Positions 45,051 through 57,607 are shown, counted from the stretch's first letter. The stretch: 64,000 nt of DNA from Tetmemena sp. SeJ-2015 (GCA_027382625.1 JAJKFJ010021879.1:1-64000), one strand, 5' to 3'. The notes: generated from the sequence alone by a model not told the origin. Numbers and translations: made by a program.

Positions 45051-45144
45051 TTAAATTATTTGACTTATCCAAGATTCTAATTTGTTTGATAAGATTTTGA
45101 CAATTTCATCTAAAATCTAATAAAAGAATTAATTTCAACGACTC

Positions 45145-48100
45145 ATGGAATCTCTGAACAGCTCAGTAATTAACAGCTCCCAGAACGATTTGTTTTGGAT
45201 TATAGACCACGAGGAACTCTGTTGGGCTCCAGGTATCAATTAAAAAAGAAATTTCATATTAAAACTTTAGGAAAATTTGTTCGTGATAATGGAAATGAGA
45301 TACACGTACAGTGCCTCGACGACGGAGAGTTCTACTCAGTAGATAAGCCAGTGATAGAAGTTCACCCATCTTGCTTAGGTAAACGAATTTATCTCTTCAT
45401 TCATATTTTCTGACAGTTTTACTAAACAAGTTTCTCAACTTATTTTAGAGGGTGTACCTGATTTGTTGCAGCTGGGAGATTTTAACGAAGGCGCTCTACT
45501 TCACACGATAAGAAAGAGGCACAAGGAGAACAAGATCTTCACTTCAATTGGAACACCGATTTTGATATCGATCAACCCTTTCTAGAAGTTGAATATCTTC
45601 ACGACGTTTATCGCTCGTCAATATCGGAAATACTCCAACGCAGTCAGGGCTGGCAATGAAAGCTCAGTTGAAAAGCCCCAGCCTCACTTGTTTATGGTGG
45701 CTGAGGATTCCTACCAGGACATGCTCATTTACAAGAAGAATCAGAGTATCATAATCTCAGGAGAAAGTGGCGCTGGCAAAACTGAAGCCACTAAGCTAGT
45801 TCTGAAGTACCTTGCGCAAGCAAACACAAACTTCGTTTCTGAGAAAGATATCGACATGTTAGATGTTAAGTCTTACATATATGAAGGTGAAAATTATTTG
45901 CTTACATGGGAGATAACGACCACAGCATAGAGAGATAAGTCCTGGACTCCAATCCCTTGCTTGAGGCTTTTGGTAATGCTAAAACTAAGAGAAATAACAA
46001 TTCATCTCGCTTCGGAAAGTTCATCAAGGTTAATTTCAATTCCAGTGGTAAAATTCACTCCGCAACTATCATCAACTATTTGCTTGAGAAATCAAGAATA
46101 GTCTTCTAACAGCAAAATGAGCGTCAACTATCACATTTTCTATCAGATTCTTGCATCTCAGGATATCAGAAAGAAGTATAGTCTTGGCAATTTAGAGGAC
46201 TATGCATATACCAACCAATCTGGAGTGTACAATATTCCAGGAGTTGATGATAGGCAAGATTTCTTAATCACCCTGACTTGTATGAAGAACATTGGTTTAC
46301 AGAGGATGAAATTCAGCATGTTATTGATATCATAGTGGCTGTGTTATAGCTTGGCTAGATAGGCTTTGACAAATTTTCAAAGCCTGGTGTTGGAGATATT
46401 TCTCAACTGAGAGCTGATGCATAGCAATCGATTGAAAAGGTCTGTGAATTGCTCTCAATTAACTAGAAAAATTAGTAAAAAGCCTAACTATGAAGAGCTA
46501 GCAGATAGGCAAAGAAGTTATCGAGAGTAACTTAATGCCAGAAGAAGCAAAGAATGCCCGAGATGCTATGGCTAAGAGTATCTATGGAAAACTTTTTAAC
46601 TGGATAGTGGGCCGCATAAATCAGTCTATCTCCTTAAAGATGAATGCTCAAGTTTAAAGCAATCAAAAGTTCATTGGAATTTTGGATATCTTCGGTTTTG
46701 AAATATTTGAGCACAACTCTTTTGAGCAACTGTGCATCAACTATGCGAATGAAAAGTTATAGCAGCACTTCAATCATCACATGTTCAATCTAGAATAAGA
46801 GGAATACAAAGCTGAGAATGTATCTTGGACTCAAATTCAGTTTGTAGACAACTAACAGTGCATAGATTTGATTGAAAGTGCAACTAAGCCAAGCTTGTTC
46901 AAACTGATAGATGAGGAAACTATGATAAAGGGAAATGATATCAAGCTACTTAAGAAATTTAATGATAACTTCTCAGGAAACAGGTCTTACAAGAGGCCTA
47001 ACAGATTTAATGCAGAAGAGTTCATAATCTGTCACTATGCAGGTGAAGTTGAGTACGAGGTACAGGCCTTCATAGAAAAAAACAAAGACACTGTTAGTGA
47101 CTTAATAAATGAGACTCTTTCATTTTCTCAATAAGCTCTTCTAAAAGATTTATACAAAAAAGAGCCCGCTTAAGCAGGCTATGGATAGAGCGGCTAATCT
47201 TTATCTGGAAATTCTCTTTCGAAGCAATTCAGATCTCAGCTCCAAGAACTTATGCAAATCTTGAGAGAGTCCTCACCCAGGTAATATAAATGAAAGGATT
47301 AATCTTTTATGGAATAGATACATAAGATGCATAAAACCTAATCACGTATTCTCTCCTTCAGTATTTGACTCGATGGAAGTTTGCAAGTAACTAAGATGCG
47401 CTGGTATGCTTGAGGCTATTAGAATAAGAAAAGCAGGCTATGCTATCAGAGTTAGCTAGGAGGACTTCTCAAAACGATACAGAGCTATTCTGGGGAAGAA
47501 GAAAATAAACTAACTGACTAGAGTTGCAGGTTAGACTTCTGGAGTAGCAATAAACAAAGCCATTTGCGAAGAGTTATTTAAGCAGCTTTAATCCATAAGC
47601 TAGTATAAGAAAGTGTTCGATCCTTAATAGAAGAAGTGGCAAATCGGTCTGACTAAAGTTTTTATGAAGGAGGAAGTGCGCACAGCATTAGAGTCATCTA
47701 TGGGTCTGGCAGTCTTAATGGAGGCTAAGTAAATTCAAAAGCTCTTTAGAGGTTTCAAAGCAAGAAAGCTATTCCGTTAGATGAAGAAATGCGATAAGTT
47801 TAGAAAGCATCACCTTAGAAAATGGGTGATAAGGAGGAAACTCAGGAAATTTGTAATTGGCTTTATTACTCGTCTAAGAGGTAAGATAGTCAGGATATAG
47901 CGAGTTATCCGAAGATATCAAAGATTTAAGAGGGTATTCCTTGAGATACTAAAACGAATACATGCGAGAAAGGAAAAGCAGAGATTGGAAAGACTTAGAA
48001 AGGAGTAGGAAGAGAATTTAGCACTATAGTAAAAAGAGTCATAAAATAAGGATTTAGTATAGTTGAGTGACGAGAGGCCTTAGCATTTTTAATAATCCTA

Positions 48101-48551
48101 AAAAGAAGGAAATGCGAGGAAACCATCTTATATTTTTACTTCAAGAGATCGATCATTAGCTTCATAAGAGAAAAAGCAGAGATTTCAGAATAGCATAGAC
48201 AAATTAATTCAAAGTGATTAACAAAGAACCCAAAATAATTTTCTTGAAGTGGAGACTTTAAGGAAGTATAACAAGGAGATATTTAAATTATAATTTTAAC
48301 TATCAAATAAATGTAAAGAGGCGTCATCATTATAAACCTCATAATATGATAAGAAAGTGAAAATAAGTTGTGGTCTAATTAATTCCTTTAAAATTACTTG
48401 TAATCATGCGAGTCAAACGCGAAATTACTAAAAAAAAAACTACATGATCAATCTTATCTCAGTTTCATTTTCACTCTAAGGTATGGATGTAATTACACTT
48501 ATCAGTAGTAATAGCCAGTTCTCAACATCAACTCCATCGCAAAAATGTTGA
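45145..48551 (+). CDS. Unconventional myosin heavy chain
   Basis: Actin-based motor. ATG 45145 opens an N-terminal [19 protein letters not shown] introns sit at about 45229-45271 and 45380-45449. Motor motifs: P-loop [18 protein letters not shown], switch [28 protein letters not shown], switch [29 protein letters not shown], the [12 protein letters not shown] actin-binding region, RCIKPN and an FMKEEV converter end. Basic IQ-like repeats follow (about 47690-47990: [18 protein letters not shown]), then a Gln/Lys-rich tail. One IES (45879-45907) is clear. Four single-base frame breaks remain (about 46128, 46290, 46465, 47277). The 3' end is uncertain: the tail frame is open to 48551, overlapping a possible minus-strand gene. 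Class not assigned. Confidence 0.87.
45879..45907. other. IES in myosin, pointer CTTACAT (29 bp)
   Basis: CTTACAT at 45872-45878 and 45901-45907. Excision gives [29 protein letters not shown], the expected myosin sequence. Confidence 0.93.
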
Positions 48552-48830
48552 GAGTGCCAGCGCGTTATAGACTTCACTAAGCCATTTTATTATAATAATC
48601 TGAAATATATTTACACTGCTCATGTGTGAGAAGTACGTTCTTCATCTTGCTGGTGTTCTTATCGCTCATGATTACATCGCCATCGCCTTCCTAAATGGGA
48701 GATCACACTAAGAGAAATTTCTCAGCACGAGCGCAACAATATAGCTTACTCGCTATTTCTCACTGACCTTCGTTAGAGAGTGATGGAGTTGCATGAGTTG
48801 GGATTCAGAGTTTCAAGCCAGAGTTATACA
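48520..48830 (-). CDS. Possible small minus-strand gene
   Basis: Minus-strand reading about 48760-48815 (SQLMQLHHSLTK) joins through a GT-AG intron to 48620-48690 (EGDGDVIMSDKNTSKMKNVLLTHEQ), then another intron to a C-terminus rich in Leu/Tyr. It has normal splice signals but no family match, and it overlaps the open tail of the myosin frame. Confidence 0.3.
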
Positions 48831-49129
48831 TCATCGACTAAAATCTCTGCAACAGTCACGAGCAACTGTCATTTAGACTTCAACAGAGGTTGTAAAAGCG
48901 AAAAACATTGAGGAAGCATCGGTGAAAGGAACTGCAGGCTACTTCCATAGAGACAGACTTGGCTCACGGTTCAGTGCAGTGGGAGGACATTTGGTCTATA
49001 ATTGCAATCATACTTGAATGCCATATGAAACCAGAGGAATACTCCCTTGTGAAAGTGAAGAGATCCCAATTTTAATTCGCAAAAAGGGCATTGTAAGATA
49101 GCCAAGGTACAAAACCCTTTGAAAAATTT

Positions 49130-49440
49130 TTAGAATTTTAAAAAAATTTTAAAAAATTTTTAAAAGGGGGTTCAAAAAATTGGAAAAAGAAAAGAGAAAC
49201 TAAATAGGTTTAATTGGAAAAATTTAGAGAAAAATTAAATTGTTAAAAAAATTTTCCCCTTTTTTCCAAAAAGAAAAAACTTTTTAAAAATTTCCTTTTT
49301 TTTGTTTTTAGGGGTTAAAATTTAGAATTAAATCCTAAAATTAAGTATTTTTAAAAAATTTTTAAAATACAAAAAAATTTTTAAAACTTTTTAAAACCCC
49401 CTTTTTTTTAAATTTATCGGGTTTTTTTTGATTTTTTTTT
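49130..49440. repeat. A/T homopolymer-rich tract
   Basis: Long runs of A and T with a few G or C runs, no coding frame. Same texture as 20240-21015. Confidence 0.6.
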
Positions 49441-49562
49441 CCAAAGGGAAAGGGATTAATAAATAGGGTGCTAGCGACTTTTTGTTTGTCAGACCACAGA
49501 GTTTCTCTCCCGTCTCAAAATGGGAGTAGTGGGGGTCATAAACTAATTTAAACCTGACATGC

Positions 49563-49669
49563 GGGCTTTCACGTGGCACAATTTTCAAGGATTTACGCCT
49601 GTAAATTTAAACTTTAAATCAAATTAATTTATTATATGCCCTATTTTGGGTTCACTTAATTCCTAAATA
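49563..49669. repeat. Dispersed repeat, copy 2
   Basis: About 105 bp resembling 37165-37270 in order: GCTTTCAC, TCAAGGA.TTA.CGC, TTTAAATC, TTATATGCCC and CTTAATTCCTAA. The copies are imperfect. Confidence 0.6.
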
Positions 49670-49921
49670 TTATTATATTGACTTTCTAAAACATTTGAAA
49701 ATTGCTATTTTAGCCAACTATCTATTTTCCTTTGACTATGATTTATAGTTGATTGACCAGAAAGAGGAAAATACTAAATTGCAATAAGAAATACAGAAAC
49801 TCAAAGCTGAAAATTTAAAAATTCAAAAAATTTGAGAATTTCAAAAAAAATTTAAATTTTTGAAAATTCCTCAATTTAAAAAATTTAAAATATCGATTTT
49901 GGAAGCAGCTCTGATTTATCC

Positions 49922-51028
49922 ATGATATCAATGAATGACGAGAGAAGCACCCTTGTTCAAAGGAGGGACAGTCGAACTTCGCTCAGAGTCTCTGCCTTAG
50001 GAGTACCTCCTCTATCAAATTAAAATGCTTTGGTGGAGGCACTCGAGCAGAGAGGAGAGGAGATTGAGATCCTTAAAACAAGGATAGAGCAGTTCTAGAA
50101 AGAGTTCATATCCAAGGATGATCAACTCGTTATATTCAAAGAGGAGAACGAGGAACTTAAAGCTAAGAATAAGAAGTGGATTGAAAAACTTGATCAAGAG
50201 ATTGAAAAAGGCTCCGAGTAAGTCAAGAAACTTACAAAGCAGATCAAAGACTTACAAGAGAAGAACTATCTATGCTAATAGAGTGAGTGTATAGAAAATT
50301 TGCATTTCATCATTCCTCCTTATGATGGTCCTTGGACTATGGAAGACATTAAGAAGCTTTATGGTGAGTTGAAGTGCCCTTGGGATCACACTGCTCAGTC
50401 TACTGACATCGAAGAGCTCATGAGAAGAGTGCCAGGCCTCACTAGAAGAGAGGCACTGAGAATTCAGCAGTACGGTTTGACCCCTCACGAAGAAATCGAT
50501 TATGCCTACCTTGTGGTGAACCTCGGAATCGATGTCTTCTACGAGTCAAATCAGGCCTATGTGTGCAGACAAGTTGTCACCAACCAAAAGGGAGAGAAGG
50601 TGGAGGTGCTCTGGCCCTCGGCTACTTTCGATGAAATGACAGCCATGGTGTTCGGAAATGCCCCCATCTGGGAAATGCACGAGAACCCTTGGGATCCCAT
50701 TCCAGGAGAGCTGCCCATCAGAGTGCACCCTGATTACGATTTGGGAGTGCCCTATACCTGGTTCGAGTATGAGCAAGATAGCAGACTCCACTACCTCATG
50801 ACTGAGGATCAGATGTACATTCCTGAGGATGCTAGACCATTCCCTGCCGTCAAGAATCCTCACGCTCACAGCTACATCTGGAAATCCCAGGAGAACCTCA
50901 TTGAGGAGGATGAGATGCGTGACCCCAACTGGTACCCCAAGGAAACTTACTACAACATTTACAACAAGCCTGACCACGAGAGACAGGAAAGCCAAAAGCA
51001 ACTCAGAAAGCAGAGCACCCCCTGGTGA
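49922..51028 (+). CDS. Coiled-coil plus globular protein, unknown
   Basis: Uninterrupted frame from ATG 49922 (MISMNDERSTLVQRRD) to TGA 51026-51028, 368 residues. Residues about 35-115 form a coiled coil (ALEQRGEEIEILKTRIEQFQ...). The C-terminal 240 residues are compact, rich in Pro, Trp, Tyr and His (e.g. WDPIPGELPIRVHPDYD, YTWFEYEQDSR), with high GC and codon use typical of a well-expressed gene. A separate coiled-coil fragment at about 49745-49835 (KEENTKLQQEIQKLKAEN) may be an upstream segment of the same gene. No family recognised. Confidence 0.75.
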
Positions 51029-51092
51029 GAGCAACAACTACGGCAACCCCTCCCACTTTGAAGGTGAGAAGTAGCTGTAATCTCTTTCCTAT

Positions 51093-51113
51093 ATCGCATT
51101 CGCTAGATGCGAT
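51093..51113. terminator. Short hairpin downstream of the 49922 gene
   Basis: Seven-base perfect stem (ATCGCAT / ATGCGAT) with a seven-base loop, 65 bp after the stop. Possible 3'-end structure; a chance hairpin is also plausible. Confidence 0.25.
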
Positions 51114-51291
51114 TGTTATTTAAATGATTCCCTAATAACTTAAAGTCCAAATAATAGTCTGTAAATTTATAATCTGAGTTTAAGTAAGTTAAAAGACTTT
51201 TAAATATTTATGAGTAATAAGTTAAGGGAGAATATTAAGTTACACTTTGACAATATGATGTTTATATGATGAGAGTATATTTCAAAAGTAT

Positions 51292-52450
51292 CCTTTCTTT
51301 TTGAGTATTCCGACCATGACTCCAATAAAGACCAGAAATACCACTACAAGGATCATGTCTATGCACATCTTGTTAGTCTTTCTGTACTTCTCCAGTACGT
51401 CTTAAAGTGCACTCGCTCTCTTCTAAAGTCTCTTCCTCGCCTTCTCTGCTTTATTACTCACTTGTTTGATCAGCTCAGCTTGAGGGTTTGAATAGCGCCT
51501 CCGATATTTTGAGCCTTGAGGTGGAGAATATCCACCATCTCGATTACCTTCTCAAGCATTTCGTCTATCTTATGGTCGTTCTGTTCGAACTTGCTCATCA
51601 GTTCGTTCTCGTACTCGTTCATTTCCCTGAACGGCATCCTCGTCATCCTCTTGGGCTTCATATTGCTTGGCCCTGGCGTTAAGTTCTTTCCTGGACTTGA
51701 ATATCATTTGGTTCTCAATATCAGCTTCGTTCATTATCAACATCAAATGACAATCAATAAGGACTTATTATCTTGATGCCCATCTTGCCCTGCTCGAATG
51801 CGTTTTGGTCATTATACATGTCCCTCAGCACTTGCAAGTTATCCTCCAGCCTGTTCAGGCGATCAGTCTTGCTCTTGCAGTTGCTCAGGCTCATACTACT
51901 TCTTCTTGGTCTTCTGTCTGAGCATGGATTCCAAAGTCTTGTGGAAGGTAAATGCCTCGTCCAGCTGTTTCTAAATCTAGTAACGCAATGCTACAACCAA
52001 ATTAGTCAGTCAACAACAACAACAACAATTTAAACCTACACACAATCAGCGCATTCTTCTGGTCGTTCAGCTCCAGCTCCTTCGTTCGCTTCTTCAAGTT
52101 GTCTTTTATGCTCCTGATGTCTTCACGTAGTTTAGTGAAGTCCCTCTCAAATTCATCAATCTCCTTCCCAAAATCTATATATAGGTTTACTGATTTGTTC
52201 CCTGAATAATTCGAATTTCGTGGCCAACTTACTCATCCCGTCCTCTGCTGAGAGCACGATATACATGTTTTCTAGCTTCTCAATTTGTATGTTGAGGAAC
52301 TTGTACTTGGGATTCACGAGCTTGCGTTTCTCCTCGTCCTCGTCTTTCTTGCAAGGTGGGTCTGCCCTTGCGTTTCTTCTTGTCGTCCTTCTTGCTCTTC
52401 TTTTTGTCTTTATTACTATCACCTACTCCTAGTTCATCTTTGAGTTTCAT
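51292..52450 (-). CDS. SNARE-like tail-anchored protein
   Basis: Start ATG 52450-52448 (MKLKDELGVGDSNKD), basic low-complexity stretch, then helices: NPKYKFLNIQIEKLENMYIVL, ENELMSKFEQNDHKIDEML and a SNARE-motif-like helix with heptad spacing about 51400-51600 (LHLKAQNIGGAIQT, AELIKQVSNKAEKARKRL). It ends in a single hydrophobic C-terminal anchor (MILVVVFLVFIGVMVGIL) before KKKGYF and TGA 51292-51294. The organisation fits a Q-SNARE involved in vesicle fusion. Segments are split by frame changes at about 51495, 51640 and 52370, some of them single-base breaks. The SNARE call rests on layout rather than a diagnostic ionic-layer Gln. Confidence 0.55.
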
Positions 52451-52541
52451 TTCTAGTAATTCCTTCGCTAATTATTTTTTCATTTATAATATCTCCTCCT
52501 CTATTTCCCACACCCTTGCATACTCCCTATATTATTATGAT

Positions 52542-52805
52542 ATGCTGGTGGGCAGTTTAAGGGAAGATGAGTTTATGCGGACTTTAGATCGGCTGAAGGA
52601 ATTAGACTTTGCGGAGTCAGTGATCGTGCAGACACTCTTTGAGTATAAGCTGATGGACGAACATGACCAGCAAGATTTGGCTTTGGAGGTGGCCAAGGAG
52701 TACCACTCAGGCAAGCTAGATCCCCTATTAGCACTTAGAAACGAACGCAAAAACAAGACCAAGTAAACTACTAGGAATTTTGTGAAGGCCAAGCACTATT
52801 TTTGA
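52542..52805 (+). CDS. Small acidic/basic helical protein, 87 aa
   Basis: ATG 52542 to TGA 52803-52805, reading a TAA near the end as Gln. Contains MRTLDRLKELDFAESVIVQTLFEYKL and a basic C-terminus (NERKNKTKQTTRNF). No introns, no membrane span, no recognised family. The frame stays open upstream to about 52356, so a longer product cannot be excluded. Divergent from the SNARE-like gene, 90 bp away. Confidence 0.5.
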
Positions 52806-52996
52806 AAGTGACATCATCCCATGGGAATATATAGACTATTATAATTATTATTAGTTGTTGAAAGCTTAATAGTTTAATTACGATTATTAACACTTAAAAT
52901 GCAAATAATAGGCTACACTAGACTTGCTAGCTACATAATACAAAAATTTATTCAACTTATCGATTATAACAAGCAGGGAGAGAGAAAGAGTGAATG

Positions 52997-55600
52997 TCAG
53001 GAAGAGGCGCTAAGTGAAATCTCCCCCTTGGTGAATTCTATTGCAAGAGCACTTCTAAAGTAATCCTCAAGACTAGCCTCACTAATGATCTCTTAAAATT
53101 TGCTCAGCTGAGACAAAACGGAATCAGAAAGCATCAGCTGCGCTCTTATGTGCAAGATCAGTCTCAAATTTTAAATGTAACCTGACTCTTCGAAATAAAA
53201 TTGACTTTATAAATGAAATGCAGTACTTTGAAAGTTTCCTCTTCTTCATGTACACTTTAAGGGAAATGGCTTTGCTGTTATCTGCTGAGTTACATGAGCT
53301 AGCTTAATTCTCTCACTCGGTCTCTCATCTGTTCTAGTTCAATCTTATTTTGCTCATGCTCTCCTTGTAAAACTACTGTCTTTATTTGATTTTCAAAGAG
53401 GCGGAAAACCACTGCCTCCACATCGTCAGTTGCTCCCTCTAGAGAACAAGCAGATTATAATTATGGGCTATTTGCTATTGGCACTCTGCTCTGCGAATCT
53501 TCTGCTCCTTGCCACCCACTCATCTTCAGTGCAAGTAAGATCCTCTGTGGTCAGTACTATTGGACTGGCACTTAATTTACTAGCAAGAGTTTGATCTTCT
53601 TAGAACAGCCTCACATAAGAACTAATTACATGCGAGTCTACTCTACTTCCGACAGTGCAAATCTTTTTCAGATCTTTCATTGTTATAGTCGCTCCCTCAG
53701 GAGTGATTTTAGATTCGAAAACTACCTGCTCACTTTGCTCTAGAGGAGTAGTGATGTATTCATTGTTCAACTGGATTAGCTCCTCTTTTCGGATTGAAGG
53801 CAGCTTAAACTTTAGTAGCTCTTCTTAGATAGGCAGTGATAGCTCTAAGAAGCCAAGTAAATCTTAAGTTGCTACTTAATCTTGCTATCTTGTGAAATTT
53901 TGGAAGTTTGAAATCTTCAAATGGTTTCTGAAAGGAATGGGCTCATCTATGAGAGAATCGATGGTATACTTAGTCTGAGAAGAAGAGTCGATGTTGGGAA
54001 GTCTCCTCTGTAGCAAGAATGGAATACTGTAGTCATGATTATTGACTCTTGAAAGCGTGGTGTCGAAGCTTGTGTTGTTATTAGTGTTTCCACCTGGATT
54101 GATAGTGCTCTTTGAATTGTTGAAAAGCTATGACTTGCTGTAAGGTTATTCAAAGATTCCAGTTATATGCCCGAACTAAGGCTTGTCTCTTTGCTCTGGT
54201 AAGTTTTCTCCTTGGATTTCAAGTTACTGCTCCTCCACTTCAAAGGCATTTAATGACTACTTAAATCCATTGCTAAGGCGAGACTATCCTATTTCTCCCT
54301 TGATGGATACTTAATTGACTTAAGTTTGAAGTATATGCTGCTCTTTGAGTTATTTAAGCTTCTCTATATCGTTCTACTTGCTCTTTATTTCGTTATCTAT
54401 TTAGAAATTTTCTCCATGTGATCCTCCTCTCGTAAAAGGCTGTGAACTCTAGGTCTTGAGTCCATCGAGTTTCTGAAACCATTTTGAGATTATCCAAGTT
54501 TATTCAATCCTTTGTTATCCTTATCATATTATAGCAATTTTCGTATTTGAATGGGTAACTTTCGCCTTCTATTAATATAAGATATTGAAAAGGTGAAATT
54601 TTGAAATCAATGTACACTAAACCATCCTATTAATTACTTACCGCATCATTAATAAATGCTTGAAGCGCATTTTATTTTTTGAGATTCTGAATAAAATTGA
54701 ATTTATCTATAGTTGAGACTGCTGAAGAGATGAGCATCTCTAGTTATTCCAAGCCTTTATTGAGTGTTATTGATTCCATTCTGCTGATTCCTCAATCTGG
54801 CAGTGTCTGTATAGCTGCTCTTGAAAGAGTTATGACTGAACTCTATTCTTGGTCTTTTGTAAGCAAGTCCTTCCTCCTGCCTGCTCATTAAATTATTCTC
54901 CTGCTTATGATTATTGTCTATGCTACTTCTGTTATTCTATAGGTTGATTCTATTGCTCATATTCGATGTGATGCTAGGTCCTTTCAAATGGTTTGGCTCT
55001 TGCTCTAACAGATTTTACTGTCTTTGATTTCTTGTGGTGTTATTCTCATGGAAACTGTTAGACCGCTCAAGCCCTCCAAAATAGCCCGTGCTCTCTTACT
55101 GCTACAGCAAAGTCCTTTCACTGTTGCGCTGACTGTGGACCTGCAATGAGTGCCTTCTCTATATGGATTCTCTCTCAAAGCTATTCATAGACAGGCGTGG
55201 TTAGTTGTTGAGGGTTAATTGATTGAGCGATTCATCTTTCTACCTAACAAAGCCATTTGAATCGAGCTGTTGAGTGGAGTGCATTCTGTTTTTACCGCAA
55301 CATTTATACTTCTCCCAGTCAATTGTGAAGGGTTACATAAGGGCCCTGCCTACTCTTCTAAAGAAACATGGCTGCCTCGGTTCTTAAAATGGTTTGGAGT
55401 ACTTGGAATATGTGAAGCGTCTTTATTAAACCAGTGGCTGCTCTTATTGCTAATTTATGCCCTGCAAAAAGTTCTCTTGCCGTGCTCACTAAGCCGTTTT
55501 GCAAGAGAGTGTGCTGCTGAAAAGTGACTGTTTGCTCCATTTCTGCCAATATAAATTTATTTGTCTTAATAAATATACTCAGCGATTTTTATAAAATGTG
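52997..55600 (-). CDS. Long Ser/Asn/Gln-rich protein, unknown
   Basis: TGA at 52997-52999. Minus-strand segments in order from the N-terminus: about 55290-55560 (SLAKRLSEHGKRTF), 54690-55230 (NSFERESIQRRHSLQ..., disordered), 54170-54480 with a short coiled coil (QNDIEKLKQLKEQHI), 53440-54150 (IRKEELIQLNNEYITTPLEQSE, then ITMKDLKKICTVGSRVDSH) and 53000-53430. A GT-AG intron of about 46 bp lies near 53440-53485 and an IES at 53197-53219. A Ulp1-like protease was considered, but no His-Asp-Cys triad is present. The 5' end is not defined. Function unknown. Confidence 0.55.
53197..53219. other. IES, pointer GAAAT (23 bp)
   Basis: GAAAT at 53192-53196 and 53215-53219. Minus-strand excision joins EETFKVLH to FEESGYIQNLRLI in one frame. 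Confidence 0.8.
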
Positions 55601-55765
55601 TCAAGTTTATTTGTGCAAGGTAGTATTTGCTGTATTTTAGATAAATAGGAAATGAGCAATAAGCTTTAGTGTTCAAATCTGGGACTCACTTAATAAATAT
55701 AATTTAATAATAATAACTTTCCTGAAGGAGTTTATTAGCACCACAACCACCACATCTATCCTAAA

Positions 55766-56725
55766 ATGATTGAAGTCCTAAGAAATAAACTGGGTGACGA
55801 GGGCATGGAAGACCTGCAACTCCTCATCTTGTCATTCATAGTGTGGAATATTGTGAACCTGATTGTGATGAACATGAAATTGCCAGACTCTCATCTGGCT
55901 AGAAACGATATGCTAGATATGCGCAATCGTATAGTGTCAGTGATGCATGGCACAGTGTCACTGGTGTTAGCTGCCTACAATACCTACTTCCTTCACAGCG
56001 AGTGCGGTGCAAAGAACACAAGTCTGGAGGATAAGATCATGATATTCTCTTGCGGATACTTCTTCTACGACTTTGGAGCTATGGCGTGGTTAGGCCTGCT
56101 TGACATAAGCATGACCATCCACCACTTGATCTGCATGATTGGCATGGGCTACTGCGCTTTGAGTGATCTTTCTGCAAACAGCCTGATTGCTGCTATGTTC
56201 GTATCAGAGATCTCCAACCCTATGATGCACATCAGAGTCGTCCTCAAGCATCTCAACAAGAGATACACTAAGGCCTACGAAACTGCAGAGCTAAACTTCT
56301 ATTAATTAAAGCTATGATTGATTATTGCTTCTTATAGTTAAGCTATATTGGTAAGTTACTATATAATTCCCCTCCCGCTATAATTAGATTTGTATTTTGT
56401 CGTCCACATATGTTGATAGTTATATTAAACGTTGATTATAGTACTCTACATTTTTGGAAGAGTGATCTTAGGTATTCCCATTCTCTATAAGCTACTTATT
56501 TGCGAGCATAACCCTCTCCTTCAGAAGTTCCTTGGCTCTGGACTTATCGTGCAGTCTTTATACTTCGTGTCTAAAATGGGATCAATTCTGAAAGCCAGAG
56601 CAGCAGAGTATGGCGAGAGGAAGAAGAAGGGAGTCAAATTCTCCTGGTTTAAGGAACTCCCTCAGGAAGAGGTTGCAAAGATAGATCTCTACAACAGAAA
56701 ACCTAGAAAGGAAAAGATTCCTTGA
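55766..56725 (+). CDS. TLC-domain multi-pass membrane protein (TMEM56/TLCD-like)
   Basis: ATG 55766 (MIEVLRNKLGDEGMEDLQLL). Five or more hydrophobic spans. TLC family features include an R..N/R-V-S..HG segment (RNRIVSVMHGTVSLV), DFGAMAWLGLL, the IHHLICMIGMGYCALSD His-His signature, and SEISNPMMHIR. A second segment at about 56440-56725 supplies the last helices (FGRVILGIPILYKLL) and a basic tail (RKEKIP) before TGA. The gap 56300-56440 contains a GT-AG-like stretch (about 56352-56388) and TA repeats, so it may be an intron, an IES or both. The family acts in membrane lipid composition; substrate unknown. Confidence 0.8.
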
Positions 56726-56795
56726 ATACATTTACAAATTAAGATGAAAATTAAATTTTCATAAAATGAGAAAACTTAAGATATATAGAAAGTTC

Positions 56796-57607
56796 GGGGG
56801 GGGGACGAGAGTGCACCTTTCCCCATTTTTATGGTCAAAATCGCCCAAAAATCGTCCATGCCAAAAAATTAAGAGTTTTTGGCCTTCGAAATTTCTTTGA
56901 GGGTCAAATCTTATGATTTCAATTTTTTCCCAAAAATTGACTCAAAATATGTTTCAAGTCAAATTTACCATTAAAATAAAAGTTTTAAAATGATTTAGGG
57001 TAAATTTACTCTATAAGTGAAATCTATCCTTCAGTATTTATAAATATTGCAGTTATTCGATGTCTTCTCCAACTAAGAGATATATTTCCTCGAATATATT
57101 TACTCACTTAATAAGTATATGTCAAGTTAAGTTTAAAGTAAAGATAATTTCATCTATTGCAGTATTTGGTCTTTTACTCTGGCTTTAACAAAGAGAATGG
57201 CCCATTGATACTGTTTTATAAAAGATAGCATGAATAATTAACTATTTAGACAATATCATTTAAACCTCTTGGAAATTAATTGAAGAACTTGTCACGCCTA
57301 TTTTTTATAATCATTTCTTATGCTCACTATTTTGAAGAAGAATATATTGACGTTCAAATCTTACTCAGTCATTAAAAGGAGATGAGAGGCCCCAAAAACA
57401 AGAAAGTATTCATCAAAATTAGACTTAATAACCAAAAAATAGATAATTTTTGGAAAAATTTGAAATCATAAAATTTCACCCTCAAGGAAATTTTTGAGGC
57501 CAAAAACTGTTAATTTTTTGGCATTTTGGGCCGATTTCGGCCTATTTGGACAATTTTTGGGCGATTTTGGCCATATATAGGGGGGAGTGCACTTCCGTCC
57601 CCGCCCC
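56796..57607. mobile_element. MITE-like element with long terminal inverted repeats and 8 bp flanking repeat
   Basis: Terminal inverted repeats begin with a G-run, then GACG.GAGTGCAC, and extend inward about 180 bp, including CCAAAATCGCCCAAAAAT and TTTTTGGCCT blocks. GAAAGTTC flanks both ends in direct orientation (56788-56795 and 57608-57615), as expected for a target-site duplication. The 400 bp core has no coding frame. Located 70 bp after the TLC gene. Confidence 0.85.

Noticed and set aside
49391..49588. Minus-strand 65-codon frame in the AT-rich tract and repeat region
   Set aside because: Partly poly-A/T and overlapping the dispersed repeat; no start context, partner segment or family.
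52997..54150. Ulp1-type SUMO protease
   Set aside because: A short stretch resembles the entry of the fold, but no His/Asp/Cys catalytic set is present downstream.
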